From DASUBV01 sp035763085 (GTDB taxonomy: Bacteria; Actinomycetota; Actinomycetes; Streptosporangiales; Streptosporangiaceae), in contig DASUBV010000315.1 of assembly GCA_035763085.1 (NCBI GenBank), positions 1 through 13,996 of the forward strand: 13,996 bases of DNA, written 5' to 3'. The notes under the pieces are model-generated. The model did not search any database and was not told the DNA's origin. It saw only the letters and a list, made by a program, of their open reading frames with translations. Both the position numbers and the translations under genes were made by a program. This document shows, piece after piece, positions 1 to 6,208 of this stretch (positions within the stretch are counted from its first letter, which is position 1; every line of letters starts with the position of its first letter).

Positions 1-79
1 AGACGACATCGCCGGCCTGAATGTCGCCCATGGTGATCCAGCCGTCAGGAGTGGGCACCGGGGTGTCCAGGGCCAGCGC
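1..79 (-). other. Intein, N-terminal splicing region (partial), Ala at position 1
   Basis: Twenty-six residues (281-306 of the host frame) match the intein N-terminal splicing block: ALALDTPVPTPDGW, then a GDI-x2-GD pattern. Many inteins read C-LALDTP-x-PT-x-DGW at this place. Here the first residue is Ala rather than Cys or Ser, as in the non-canonical inteins (class 2 and class 3) that skip the usual first acyl shift. Insertion is directly after the Lys of the P-loop, so the expected first residue of the C-extein is Ser or Thr. Inteins are known to favour such conserved nucleotide-binding motifs. The endonuclease domain, the other splicing blocks and the C-terminal splice junction are outside the window, so class and activity cannot be decided. 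Confidence 0.85.
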
Positions 80-919
80 CTTGCCCGAGCCGCGCAGGCC
101 GACGATCAGGGTGGCCAGCTCGCGCAGGCTGGCGGCGCAGACCTGGCCGTCCTCGAACAGGCCGAGCGGGACCGGCTCGGTGATGCTGAGGGTGCCGTCC
201 TGCACCGGGTACGGGATCGTCTCGGCCAGCACGTCCCGCTCGGTGACGTGCAGGATCACCTTGTGCGCCTGGTCGCCTCGCTCGAATCGCAGCGAGCCGT
301 GCCGCAGCCGGGCCGCTACCTCGAGCTTCTCGGTGGCCGGGGCCAGCGCGGAGTAGGTCACCTTGCCCGAGCCCGGCAGCCGCAGGTGCACGAGGTAGCC
401 GGCCTGCGTCTCCTCCCGCGCGGCGAACCGGACGCCGCTGAACCCGATCCGGGTCAGCAGGTCGGGCCACTTGTTGAGCTCCTTGGCCCGCCGCGCCGCC
501 TCCTCGGCCGCGCGTGCCTGCGCCAGGGCCAGCTCCTCGCGGGCCCGGGCTACCGGGTACAGCCAGGTCAGCACGCCGGCGGCGAGCAGCAGGGCGGCGA
601 TCGCCGACCAGGACCACGGAGTAGTCGTGGTCGCCAGGGCCAGCCAGCCGAACCCGGCGGCTGCGCACGCGCAGGCATGCGCGGCTGTCCACCCGGTCCG
701 CGACCGCAGCAGCGCGGTCAGGATGATCACCGCGGCCAGCACGGCGCAGCCCACCAGGACCGGCAGCGCGGGCAGGGCGGTCAGGCTGGCCAGCGCCCCG
801 GCCGCGAGCACCGCGGCGGCGATAACCGGCCCGCGGCCCAGCGCCCGTCGCAGCGCCGGGCTCAGGCCGGCGGCGGGGCGTGCCGCCAGCGGCACGTCGT
901 CACTGGTTCTCGACGACAT
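1..919 (-). CDS. FtsK/SpoIIIE-like membrane ATPase, interrupted by an intein (partial)
   Basis: The first 306 residues of an open frame that runs off the left edge. Start ATG at 919 has a GAGGAG ribosome-binding site (927-932) 7 nt upstream and overlaps the preceding gene by 20 bp, suggesting translational coupling. Residues about 31-122 hold roughly four hydrophobic segments, followed by an Ala/Arg/Glu-rich likely coiled coil (123-150) and a soluble domain (150-270). Residues 274-280 read GLRGSGK, a P-loop matching the FtsK/TraB type but lacking the expected Ser/Thr after Lys280. Instead ALALDTPVPTPDGW begins at 281, the start of an intein. FtsK-type proteins of this layout pump DNA, or in some systems protein, across membranes; in actinomycete integrative elements they drive conjugation. 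The role here is inferred from the architecture and the partner gene, because the Walker B region is outside the window. It could also be a chromosomal translocase of unknown role. Confidence 0.8.
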   Translation of the reverse strand, partial: MSSRTSDDVPLAARPAAGLSPALRRALGRGPVIAAAVLAAGALASLTALPALPVLVGCAVLAAVIILTALLRSRTGWTAAHACACAAAGFGWLALATTTTPWSWSAIAALLLAAGVLTWLYPVARAREELALAQARAAEEAARRAKELNKWPDLLTRIGFSGVRFAAREETQAGYLVHLRLPGSGKVTYSALAPATEKLEVAARLRHGSLRFERGDQAHKVILHVTERDVLAETIPYPVQDGTLSITEPVPLGLFEDGQVCAASLRELATLIVGLRGSGKALALDTPVPTPDGWITMGDIQAGDVV

Positions 920-1244
920 CCCAGAGCTCCTCGTTCGGCCGGGGGTTCTCGATGCGCTCCATTTCCGCGGCGTGCGCAGTGCGGTGGATGGCGTGCGCCT
1001 CCCCGGCGAACTCGCCCATCCCGGCGACGGTCGCGGCGATCTCCTGCAGGTGCTCAGGTATGGAGGGGTGGACAGGGAACTCCGAGCCGAGCCGCTCGGC
1101 GACAGCTGCAACCGACGACGCCACCGTCTCGAACAGGCGGGGCAGGCCGGCCAGGAACATGTCCAGGTCCAGGGCGTTGGCTGGCGCCCATGCGCCGATG
1201 TGATCGCTGACCGCCTCGGTGGCAGCGTCAATGTGACTGCTCAC
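900..1244 (-). CDS. Small helical hypothetical protein paired with the FtsK-like ATPase
   Basis: A 114-residue soluble protein with GTG start at 1244; a weak purine-rich site (GAAGGG) lies 10 nt upstream. There is no signal peptide or membrane segment. It is predicted mostly helical, with Ala-rich amphipathic stretches (about 25-55 and 65-95), and ends in a charged tail, ENPRPNEELWDV. Its stop overlaps the start of the ATPase gene by 20 bp, so the two are very probably one transcript. I recall proteins of this size with a similar tail next to FtsK-like genes in actinomycete mobile elements, but no function is known to me. Its size and its position beside an FtsK-like ATPase also recall ESX substrates. 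There is no clear WXG motif, though, so I do not call it one. The frame is convincing from codon bias and the tight overlap. Confidence 0.75.
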   Translation of the reverse strand: MSSHIDAATEAVSDHIGAWAPANALDLDMFLAGLPRLFETVASSVAAVAERLGSEFPVHPSIPEHLQEIAATVAGMGEFAGEAHAIHRTAHAAEMERIENPRPNEELWDVVENQ

Positions 1245-1421
1245 GGCGTGCTGACCCTTCTTCGTAGTGGCATCACGTACTGTCGGGCCGGGCCTGCCAT
1301 CGGGACTGGGCTGCGGGTCGGGGGAAGTAACACCGGTCAGGTCCGCCCTCTGCTCTGGAACGGGGCTTATTTACGTTTCTTTCCCGGGATGTTCCTTTCC
1401 TGCACAACAGACCATGGATTT

Positions 1422-1438
1422 GCCCGAAATCTTCGGGC
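1422..1438. repeat. Perfect inverted repeat GCCCGAA/TTCGGGC, 3-nt centre
   Basis: Arms 1422-1428 and 1432-1438 are perfectly complementary around ATC. The repeat lies just upstream (minus strand) of the AT-richer promoter-like stretch of the small-protein/ATPase pair. It could be an operator or a short terminator; no T run follows on either strand. Confidence 0.5.
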
Positions 1439-1543
1439 CCCGCGGCACGAGATGGCACGTCAGGCGGGTTACGGACCGGCGGAACCTCTAGTAACGGCCG
1501 CAAGCCGGGCAGCCTAGCAACTGCCGCCGAAATGGTCGCACGG

Positions 1544-1561
1544 GGGGTCTTGACCGACCCC
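1544..1561 (-). terminator. Hairpin GGGGTC/GACCCC downstream of the K+ channel gene
   Basis: Six-bp perfect arms (1544-1549, 1556-1561) with a 6-nt loop, 51 nt past the channel stop codon. It may act as a second, back-up terminator, or be chance in GC-rich DNA. Confidence 0.3.
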
Positions 1562-1587
1562 GTGCACCGGTGCTGGCCTTGCCATTT

Positions 1588-1606
1588 GCGCGGTCATTCC
1601 CCGCGC
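1588..1606 (-). terminator. Putative terminator of the K+ channel gene
   Basis: GCGCGG (1588-1593) pairs with CCGCGC (1601-1606) around a 7-nt loop. It starts 6 nt after the channel stop codon. There is no U tract, which is common for terminators in high-GC actinomycetes. Position and pairing are the only evidence. Confidence 0.4.
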
Positions 1607-1611
1607 GCCTT

Positions 1612-2361
1612 TCAGCGGGCGTCGTCGCGGCTGGTCAGTGCCTGCGCCAGCATGCCCTCGATCCGCTGCAGCCGCTCGTTCAGCTCGGCTTTTTCCCTGT
1701 CGGCCTGCTCCTCGACAAAGTAGCTGGCCACGCTCGCGGTCAGCGTGCCGATCAGGCCGATCCCGACCAGCATCAGCACCACCGCTACGCCGCGGCCGCC
1801 GACGGTGACCGGGTAGGTGTCCCCGTAGCCCACCGTGGTCACCGTCACGATGGCCCACCACAGCGCATCGCCGAGGTTGCGGATGTTCGCGCCGGGGGCG
1901 TGCTGCTCGAAGACCAGCTCCAGCACCGAGCAGATCACGATGACGCCGGCGACGGCCAGCAGGACCAGGTGCAGCCCGCGGTGGGTGAGGATGTCGCGGA
2001 TCCGCCGCAGCGCGTTGGCCAGCACCACCGCGACCCGGGCCAGGTTCAGCAGCCGCAGCAGCCGCAGCGCGCGCAGCGGCCGCAGCAGGGGCAGCGCCAC
2101 GACGGCCAGGTCGACCAGGTGGTGGGTGACGAAATGCCAGCGCGCGGGCGCCAGGTAGAGCCGGATCAGGTACTCGGCCGCGAAGACGGCCCAGACCAGG
2201 TAGTCGATGACGTCGAAGGTCTCCGCGGCGTCCGGGGGCAGGCTGGTCACCAGCGGGATGATCAGGACCGGCAGCCACACCAGCGCCAGGATCGTCAGCG
2301 GCAGGTCGGCGGCTTCGGAGAAGCGGTCATAGGCGGCCTGCGACCGGCCGAGCATGGGCAT
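1612..2361 (-). CDS. Voltage-gated-type K+ channel (six transmembrane segments)
   Basis: A 249-residue inner-membrane ion channel subunit, expected to work as a tetramer. Hydrophobic segments fit S1 (about 20-40), S2 (50-70) and S3 (80-93). An S4-like segment follows with Arg at 94, 97, 100, 103 and 109, the every-third-residue spacing of a voltage sensor. S5 is 128-150 and S6 190-215. The pore helix leads into the K+ selectivity filter TTVGYGD at 175-181. The tail (216-245) is charged and probably a short coiled coil; there is no cyclic-nucleotide or RCK domain. The ATG at 2361 is used, with a second Met two codons later; no strong ribosome-binding site separates them. Neighbours give no clear partner. 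Family assignment is firm; real voltage gating is inferred from S4. Confidence 0.93.
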   Translation of the reverse strand: MPMLGRSQAAYDRFSEAADLPLTILALVWLPVLIIPLVTSLPPDAAETFDVIDYLVWAVFAAEYLIRLYLAPARWHFVTHHLVDLAVVALPLLRPLRALRLLRLLNLARVAVVLANALRRIRDILTHRGLHLVLLAVAGVIVICSVLELVFEQHAPGANIRNLGDALWWAIVTVTTVGYGDTYPVTVGGRGVAVVLMLVGIGLIGTLTASVASYFVEEQADREKAELNERLQRIEGMLAQALTSRDDAR

Positions 2362-2524
2362 CGTCGGTCCCGCTGGCTTACCGCGTCACCCGGGCCGGCG
2401 CCGCCCGGCGGCCCGTGCCCGGCCCGCTCAGCTGCGCATGCCTGTACTGCCCCGACACCGCCCGCCCCCGTCCCCCGGCCTGTGCTGCACCGGTCACTCT
2501 ACGCCGCGCGCCCCGGCCCGGGCA

Positions 2525-2542
2525 CGGCTCGCGGGCGAGCCG
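2525..2542. repeat. Perfect 8-bp inverted repeat
   Basis: CGGCTCGC (2525-2532) and GCGAGCCG (2535-2542) flank a 2-nt centre. It lies about 43 bp beyond the nested terminator hairpin and could act as a second termination signal. Confidence 0.4.
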
Positions 2543-2584
2543 GCCCGGCGCCGGGGCGCCGTCGTTCCGGATCAGTGGCGGGCG

Positions 2585-2632
2585 GGGCGGCCGGGGGCGG
2601 GCCTGCGTGCAGGCGCGCAGCCCCGGCCGCCC
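2585..2632 (-). terminator. Nested GC-rich terminator hairpin of the secreted-protein gene
   Basis: Perfect 12-bp arms (2585-2596 and 2621-2632; GGGCGGCCGGGG against CCCCGGCCGCCC) begin 7 nt after the stop codon. The 24-nt loop holds a second stem, GCCTGC/GCAGGC (2601-2606, 2609-2614). There is no U tract. Such strong stems are the usual intrinsic-type terminators in actinomycetes. Confidence 0.7.
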
Positions 2633-2638
2633 GGCTGC

Positions 2639-5600
2639 TCAGCTGTGGCGCCCGGACGCCGTGGCTGAGCCCCCGGCCGCGATGCTCGGGACGATCCACT
2701 GGATCGCGCCCACGGAGCCGAGGCCGCTCTGCATCACGACCCGCAGCCTGGTCGTGGTGACGGAATCGAAGGTGACAGCGTTGAAGGTGTCGTCGGCGGC
2801 CGGGTAGCTGCTGGCCCCGGTCACGTCATCCCAGTTGCTGCCGTCCCAGTACTGGACCGACCAGGAGGCCGGCAGCCGCAGCCCGCCGCCGTCATCGGCG
2901 AAGTAGACCGAGCTCCCGTTGGTGGTGACGGGCTGGCTCCAGTCCAGCTCCATCCACTGAGTGCCGGTCTCGGGCCAGGTGCCCCAGTACGGGGTCAGGT
3001 TGTTGTCGTCGCTGGACTGGATGGGGTAGATGCCGTTGTTGATGGCCGTGATGGTCGTCCAGGGTGAGGCATAGGACGCCGACGCGGTGGCGTCCAGGGC
3101 CAGGTCAGTGGTCCCCGGTGCCAGCGGCAGCGGCCGCTGCACGGTGACCCACTGCTCGGAGCTGTCGGCGGTGGCCGCGCCGGTCCCGGCGTCGTAGCTG
3201 GCTGCCACGACCATGCCAAAGCCGCCGGTGGCGCCGTCGGGCGGCGTCACCGACCAGGTGGCGGTCTCGGTCGCGCCGGGCGCAATCGAGCCGAAGCTGG
3301 TCGCGCTGGTGGCCGAGCTAGTCCAGCCTCTGGGCGCCTGCAGGGTGAGCTGCACGCTGCGCAGCGGGCTGTCGCCGTGGTTGGTGATGGTGCCGGTGAC
3401 CGTGGTCGCGGTCCCGGCGGTCAGCGCCGGCTGGGTGTGCTGACCGGGCACCGTGCTGTCGGTCTTGACGCTCATCGACGGGCGGGCGGCGTCGCCGAGC
3501 ACGATGCTGGCGGCCCGGCCGTGCGGGCTGAGCGTGACGGTGTGGGTGGCGGCGTCGTAGTGACCGTCGGTGACGGACCGCACGCCGGCGTCGGCGAACA
3601 CCGGGAGCTGGACCTGGATGTCGTCGCCGGGCACCTGGCCGGTGAGGGCCACCTGGACGACGCGCTGGCTGCCGGGGCCGGCCGTGCTGATCCGCGCGGC
3701 GTAGGTCGAGCGGTCGCCGGTGGCGGTGTCGTAGGCGGAGGTGAGGTTGCTGACGGTGATGACCTGGCCGGGCCTGATCCAGGCGTCCGGGACACCGCGG
3801 CCGATGTACAGGACGTCGCGGTAGTCAGCCGTGCCGTCGCTGCCGGGGGCCGAGGTGAGACCCTCGGCGACCAGGGACTGGACCAGGGTCTGGGTCTGGC
3901 CGGCCATCGGCCACACGTACGGGATGGCGCCGAACTGCGGCGCCGCGTGGCTGCCGGCCCACGGGTTATTCGGGTTAGGAGCGCTGCCGTTGGCCTCCCA
4001 CCAGGCATTCGGGCCGCCGGTGGTGGTGGCCAGCTGCCAGGCGTAGCTGGTGACCGGCAGGTCGCGGTACTGCGTCCCGTACAGGGCGCCGGAGGCGTAG
4101 CCGGTGTTGTGCGCCGTGCTGTAGCCGCTGTAGGCGCCGAAGGACGGGAACGGAACGCTGCCCTGCAGCCGGGACAGCCCCATCTGCAGCAGGTTGTCGG
4201 TCTGGGCCGGGTCGCCGAGGATGCCGCTGAGCTGGCCGCCCTGCAGGAAGATGTCCCACACGTTCTGGCCCCACAGGTTGGACCCGTCCCAGTTGGCGTC
4301 GTTGGCGGCGTTGCACCGGTCAGCGGTGACCGGCTTGTTGACCTCGCACGGCAGGAAGCTGAAGTGGTTGGCCTGCTCGTTGGCGGCGAGCCCGGCGTTG
4401 GTGGCCTTCAGCAGGCTGGCGTAGGCGGTGCCGGCCCACTGCGCCTCGGCGGTGTTGCCGATGCGCTCGGCGATGTACTGGTAGGCGGCGAGCCCGGCGA
4501 GAGCGGACTCGTCGTCGAACAGCCAGGTGCCGCCGGAGTCGTTGTCACCGGAGAACCTCAGGTACCCGGTGGTCGCGCTGAGCTGCGACAGGTAGTCGGT
4601 GTGCATCTGGGTGTACAGGCTCGGGCCCCACTGGCTCGGACCGTCGGCGTCGTCGTGGAAGTACTTGGCCACGAATGCGGTGTCGTTGGTGGCCTGCAGG
4701 TAGTCGGCCCAGGCCACGGGGGTCTTCCACAGCCCGTCCCAGTACCAGTTGGCGCCAACCTCGTTGAAGTTCGGCTGCTCGGAGATGCGCCCGGTGAGCA
4801 GGAGGTTCTGGGCATCGGTGAAGTCACCCAGGGTAAAGCGGTTCTCCAGGATGCCGGGGACGTCGTGGTTGAGCAGCCAGTCGTAGTTATTGGCGCCGGA
4901 GAACGGCGCGGCGGCGGACTGCACGATCCGGGTGTAGATGAACGCCGCCTTGTAGGCGTTGTCCATGGCGGTGCCGGGGCTGGCCAGGTTGTTGGTGTCC
5001 GGCAGCGGCACGTTCGGCAGCGACAGCCGGGGGGTCACCGACAGCCGCTGGTTCCAGTACCGCGCCATGTGCGCGTAGGCCGCGGCGTAGGGCAGGATGC
5101 CGGGCTGGCCGGGGGCGGCCACGGTGAGCGCGCCGGGACCGGGCAGGGTGCCGCCCACCGAGAAGGTGTCGACGGCGGCCACGAAGTCATGCCGCACGGT
5201 CTGGCCGGGCTGCACGGTGTCGGGGGCGCTGTCGAGCTGGACCAGGCCGGGGCCGGACTGGCCGGGCGGCGCGTTGACGGCCGAGGACCCGTTGTTGGTC
5301 TCGGTGATCCGGGTGTAGACCAGCTCGGCCGGGCTGCCGCCGACGGTCTGCTTGTCCGCGAAGTCAGTGATCGTGACGTGCAGGTCGTTACGGGTGAACG
5401 AGGTGGTCATAGCCGGCAGGTAGCCGCCGCCCTCGGTCCACTGCACCGACCCGGCCGCCGGAGCCTGGCCGGCGGGCAGGCCGTAGGTGTAGATGCCGAA
5501 GGAGTACATCGCGCCGCAGTAGGTGGTGCCGCGGGCGGTGTAGTGGCTGGGCACGCCGCGGGCGAAATAGGACCCGGACAGGTAGGCGAAGGGGGCGTAG

Positions 5601-5944
5601 ATGTTGCCTTCCCAGCCGATCACGGTCTGGTTGGCGAAGCCGAACCCGCTGGGGTCAGACGGGGTCGGGAAGTTGGTCCCGTAGTCGCGGGGCAGGGTGC
5701 TGTCGTTGCAGGCGTTGACCGGCAGGTCCGGCAGGGGCTGCAGGGTGCCCGAGTCGGCGGGCCGCCCCGCCGCCGACTGCGCTGCCTGGGCGGCGGCCAG
5801 CGCTCCGGCAGGACTCGCCGCTGTGGTCCGCGCGGCGGTGGCCGCCTGCGCAGGGGTCGCCAGCGCCGGTACCGACAGGGCGCTGACCGTGGCGGCGGCT
5901 CCCAGCAGTGCTGTGAGCCGCCGCGTCAACTGGACTCTGGTCAT
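2639..5944 (-). CDS. Secreted multidomain glycosidase-like protein with F5/8 type C domain
   Basis: Predicted 1101 residues. ATG at 5944 is chosen because GGAGG (5953-5957) lies 8 nt upstream and a Sec signal peptide follows at once (TRR, hydrophobic core, likely cut after AQA near residue 35). The frame stays open 40 codons further upstream, but that part lacks a signal and covers the promoter. Domains, by eye: a beta-rich N-terminal region (75-300); an Ala/Trp/Tyr-rich helical region (320-700) that looks like an (alpha/alpha)6 toroid of glycoside hydrolases; a beta domain (705-820); a NEW3-type beta-sandwich (840-935); and an F5/8 type C carbohydrate-binding domain (945-1085). Acidic candidates include Asp477, Asp478 and Glu479. 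I cannot assign a GH family, and the substrate is unknown. A divergent LacI-type gene supports sugar-controlled expression. Confidence 0.85.
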   Translation of the reverse strand: MTRVQLTRRLTALLGAAATVSALSVPALATPAQAATAARTTAASPAGALAAAQAAQSAAGRPADSGTLQPLPDLPVNACNDSTLPRDYGTNFPTPSDPSGFGFANQTVIGWEGNIYAPFAYLSGSYFARGVPSHYTARGTTYCGAMYSFGIYTYGLPAGQAPAAGSVQWTEGGGYLPAMTTSFTRNDLHVTITDFADKQTVGGSPAELVYTRITETNNGSSAVNAPPGQSGPGLVQLDSAPDTVQPGQTVRHDFVAAVDTFSVGGTLPGPGALTVAAPGQPGILPYAAAYAHMARYWNQRLSVTPRLSLPNVPLPDTNNLASPGTAMDNAYKAAFIYTRIVQSAAAPFSGANNYDWLLNHDVPGILENRFTLGDFTDAQNLLLTGRISEQPNFNEVGANWYWDGLWKTPVAWADYLQATNDTAFVAKYFHDDADGPSQWGPSLYTQMHTDYLSQLSATTGYLRFSGDNDSGGTWLFDDESALAGLAAYQYIAERIGNTAEAQWAGTAYASLLKATNAGLAANEQANHFSFLPCEVNKPVTADRCNAANDANWDGSNLWGQNVWDIFLQGGQLSGILGDPAQTDNLLQMGLSRLQGSVPFPSFGAYSGYSTAHNTGYASGALYGTQYRDLPVTSYAWQLATTTGGPNAWWEANGSAPNPNNPWAGSHAAPQFGAIPYVWPMAGQTQTLVQSLVAEGLTSAPGSDGTADYRDVLYIGRGVPDAWIRPGQVITVSNLTSAYDTATGDRSTYAARISTAGPGSQRVVQVALTGQVPGDDIQVQLPVFADAGVRSVTDGHYDAATHTVTLSPHGRAASIVLGDAARPSMSVKTDSTVPGQHTQPALTAGTATTVTGTITNHGDSPLRSVQLTLQAPRGWTSSATSATSFGSIAPGATETATWSVTPPDGATGGFGMVVAASYDAGTGAATADSSEQWVTVQRPLPLAPGTTDLALDATASASYASPWTTITAINNGIYPIQSSDDNNLTPYWGTWPETGTQWMELDWSQPVTTNGSSVYFADDGGGLRLPASWSVQYWDGSNWDDVTGASSYPAADDTFNAVTFDSVTTTRLRVVMQSGLGSVGAIQWIVPSIAAGGSATASGRHS

Positions 5945-6055
5945 ACTCCGAGCCTCCGTTGGTGGTGCGAGCCAGGATGTTCGGCGGGCATGCTTCACCC
6001 GCCGGCGAGCCTCCTGTGCCGGGCAGGCGCGCTCGTCGGAAAGTAAAGAAAGCCT

Positions 6056-6073
6056 TTTCCTCAACCTAGGAAA
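6056..6073. promoter_or_regulatory. Candidate LacI-family operator over the -10 box
   Basis: Minus strand reads TTTCCTAGGTTGAGGAAA: 6-bp perfect arms with a 6-bp centre, and the centre covers most of the -10 box of the secreted-protein promoter. A third GGAAA lies at 6038-6042, so TTTCC/GGAAA half sites recur. A repressor bound here would block RNA polymerase. It lacks the central CG common in LacI operators, so the match is by position and symmetry. Confidence 0.55.
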
Positions 6074-6092
6074 TGGCGGCTCCCGGCGTCAA
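6063..6092 (-). promoter_or_regulatory. Promoter of the secreted-protein gene
   Basis: Minus strand: -35 TTGACG (6087-6092), an 18-bp spacer, -10 TAGGTT (6063-6068). It fits the housekeeping sigma consensus of actinomycetes and predicts a leader of about 110 nt before the ATG at 5944. Confidence 0.65.
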
Positions 6093-6144
6093 CCCCCTAG
6101 CGCTCGGCGTACCGTCCAGTAGCCTGATAGCAAGCGGGGATGAA

Positions 6145-6189
6145 GGTCAGGGCCTGGGTGGGGCTGGCCGGATGGTAGCGGCCCTGACC
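6145..6189 (+). repeat. Long perfect inverted repeat in the LacI-gene leader
   Basis: GGTCAGGGCC (6145-6154) and GGCCCTGACC (6180-6189) are perfectly complementary, 25 nt apart, and end 19 nt before the repressor start codon. A weak -10 (TAGCCT, 6120-6125) upstream would place it inside the mRNA leader, as a stem-loop near the ribosome-binding site. It could instead be a split operator. Confidence 0.6.
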
Positions 6190-6208
6190 TGCGAAAGGGA
6201 TTTCTCAC

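Larger units (their letters stand above)
1245..1611. other. Non-coding gap (367 bp) with promoter-like AT-richer stretch and hairpins
   Basis: No convincing gene; the short frames here lack the codon bias of their neighbours. The stretch about 1365-1430 is clearly AT-richer than its surroundings and is the likely promoter zone of the leftward small-protein/ATPase pair. On the minus strand it contains GGAAC, 16 nt, then GTAA, which loosely resembles an ECF-sigma promoter; a normal -35/-10 pair was not found. Three hairpins are present at 1422-1438, 1544-1561 and 1588-1606. The last one or two probably end the K+ channel transcript. No tRNA or obvious attachment-site repeat was seen. Confidence 0.5.
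2362..2638. other. Intergenic region between the secreted-protein gene and the K+ channel gene
   Basis: 277 bp without a supported gene. It contains the terminator hairpin of the secreted-protein gene (2585-2632) and a second perfect hairpin (2525-2542, arms CGGCTCGC/GCGAGCCG). It presumably also holds the channel promoter, for which I find no clear -35/-10. Confidence 0.5.

Noticed and set aside
45..692. Long minus-strand open frame inside the FtsK-like gene
   Set aside because: It encodes Arg/Gly/Ala-rich low-complexity sequence out of phase with the frame that carries the membrane segments, P-loop and intein start; typical of GC-rich shadow frames.
900..1244. WXG100/ESX substrate
   Set aside because: Size and the neighbouring ATPase fit, but there is no central WXG turn; the only early Trp is near residue 19.
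1273..1503. Small minus-strand frame of 76 codons in the gap after the small-protein gene
   Set aside because: No codon bias, no ribosome-binding site, and it covers the AT-richer promoter-like stretch.
3377..6046. Very long plus-strand open frame opposite the secreted-protein gene
   Set aside because: The Gly/Val/Arg-rich sequence has no domain, and the minus-strand frame has a signal peptide, domains, promoter and terminator.
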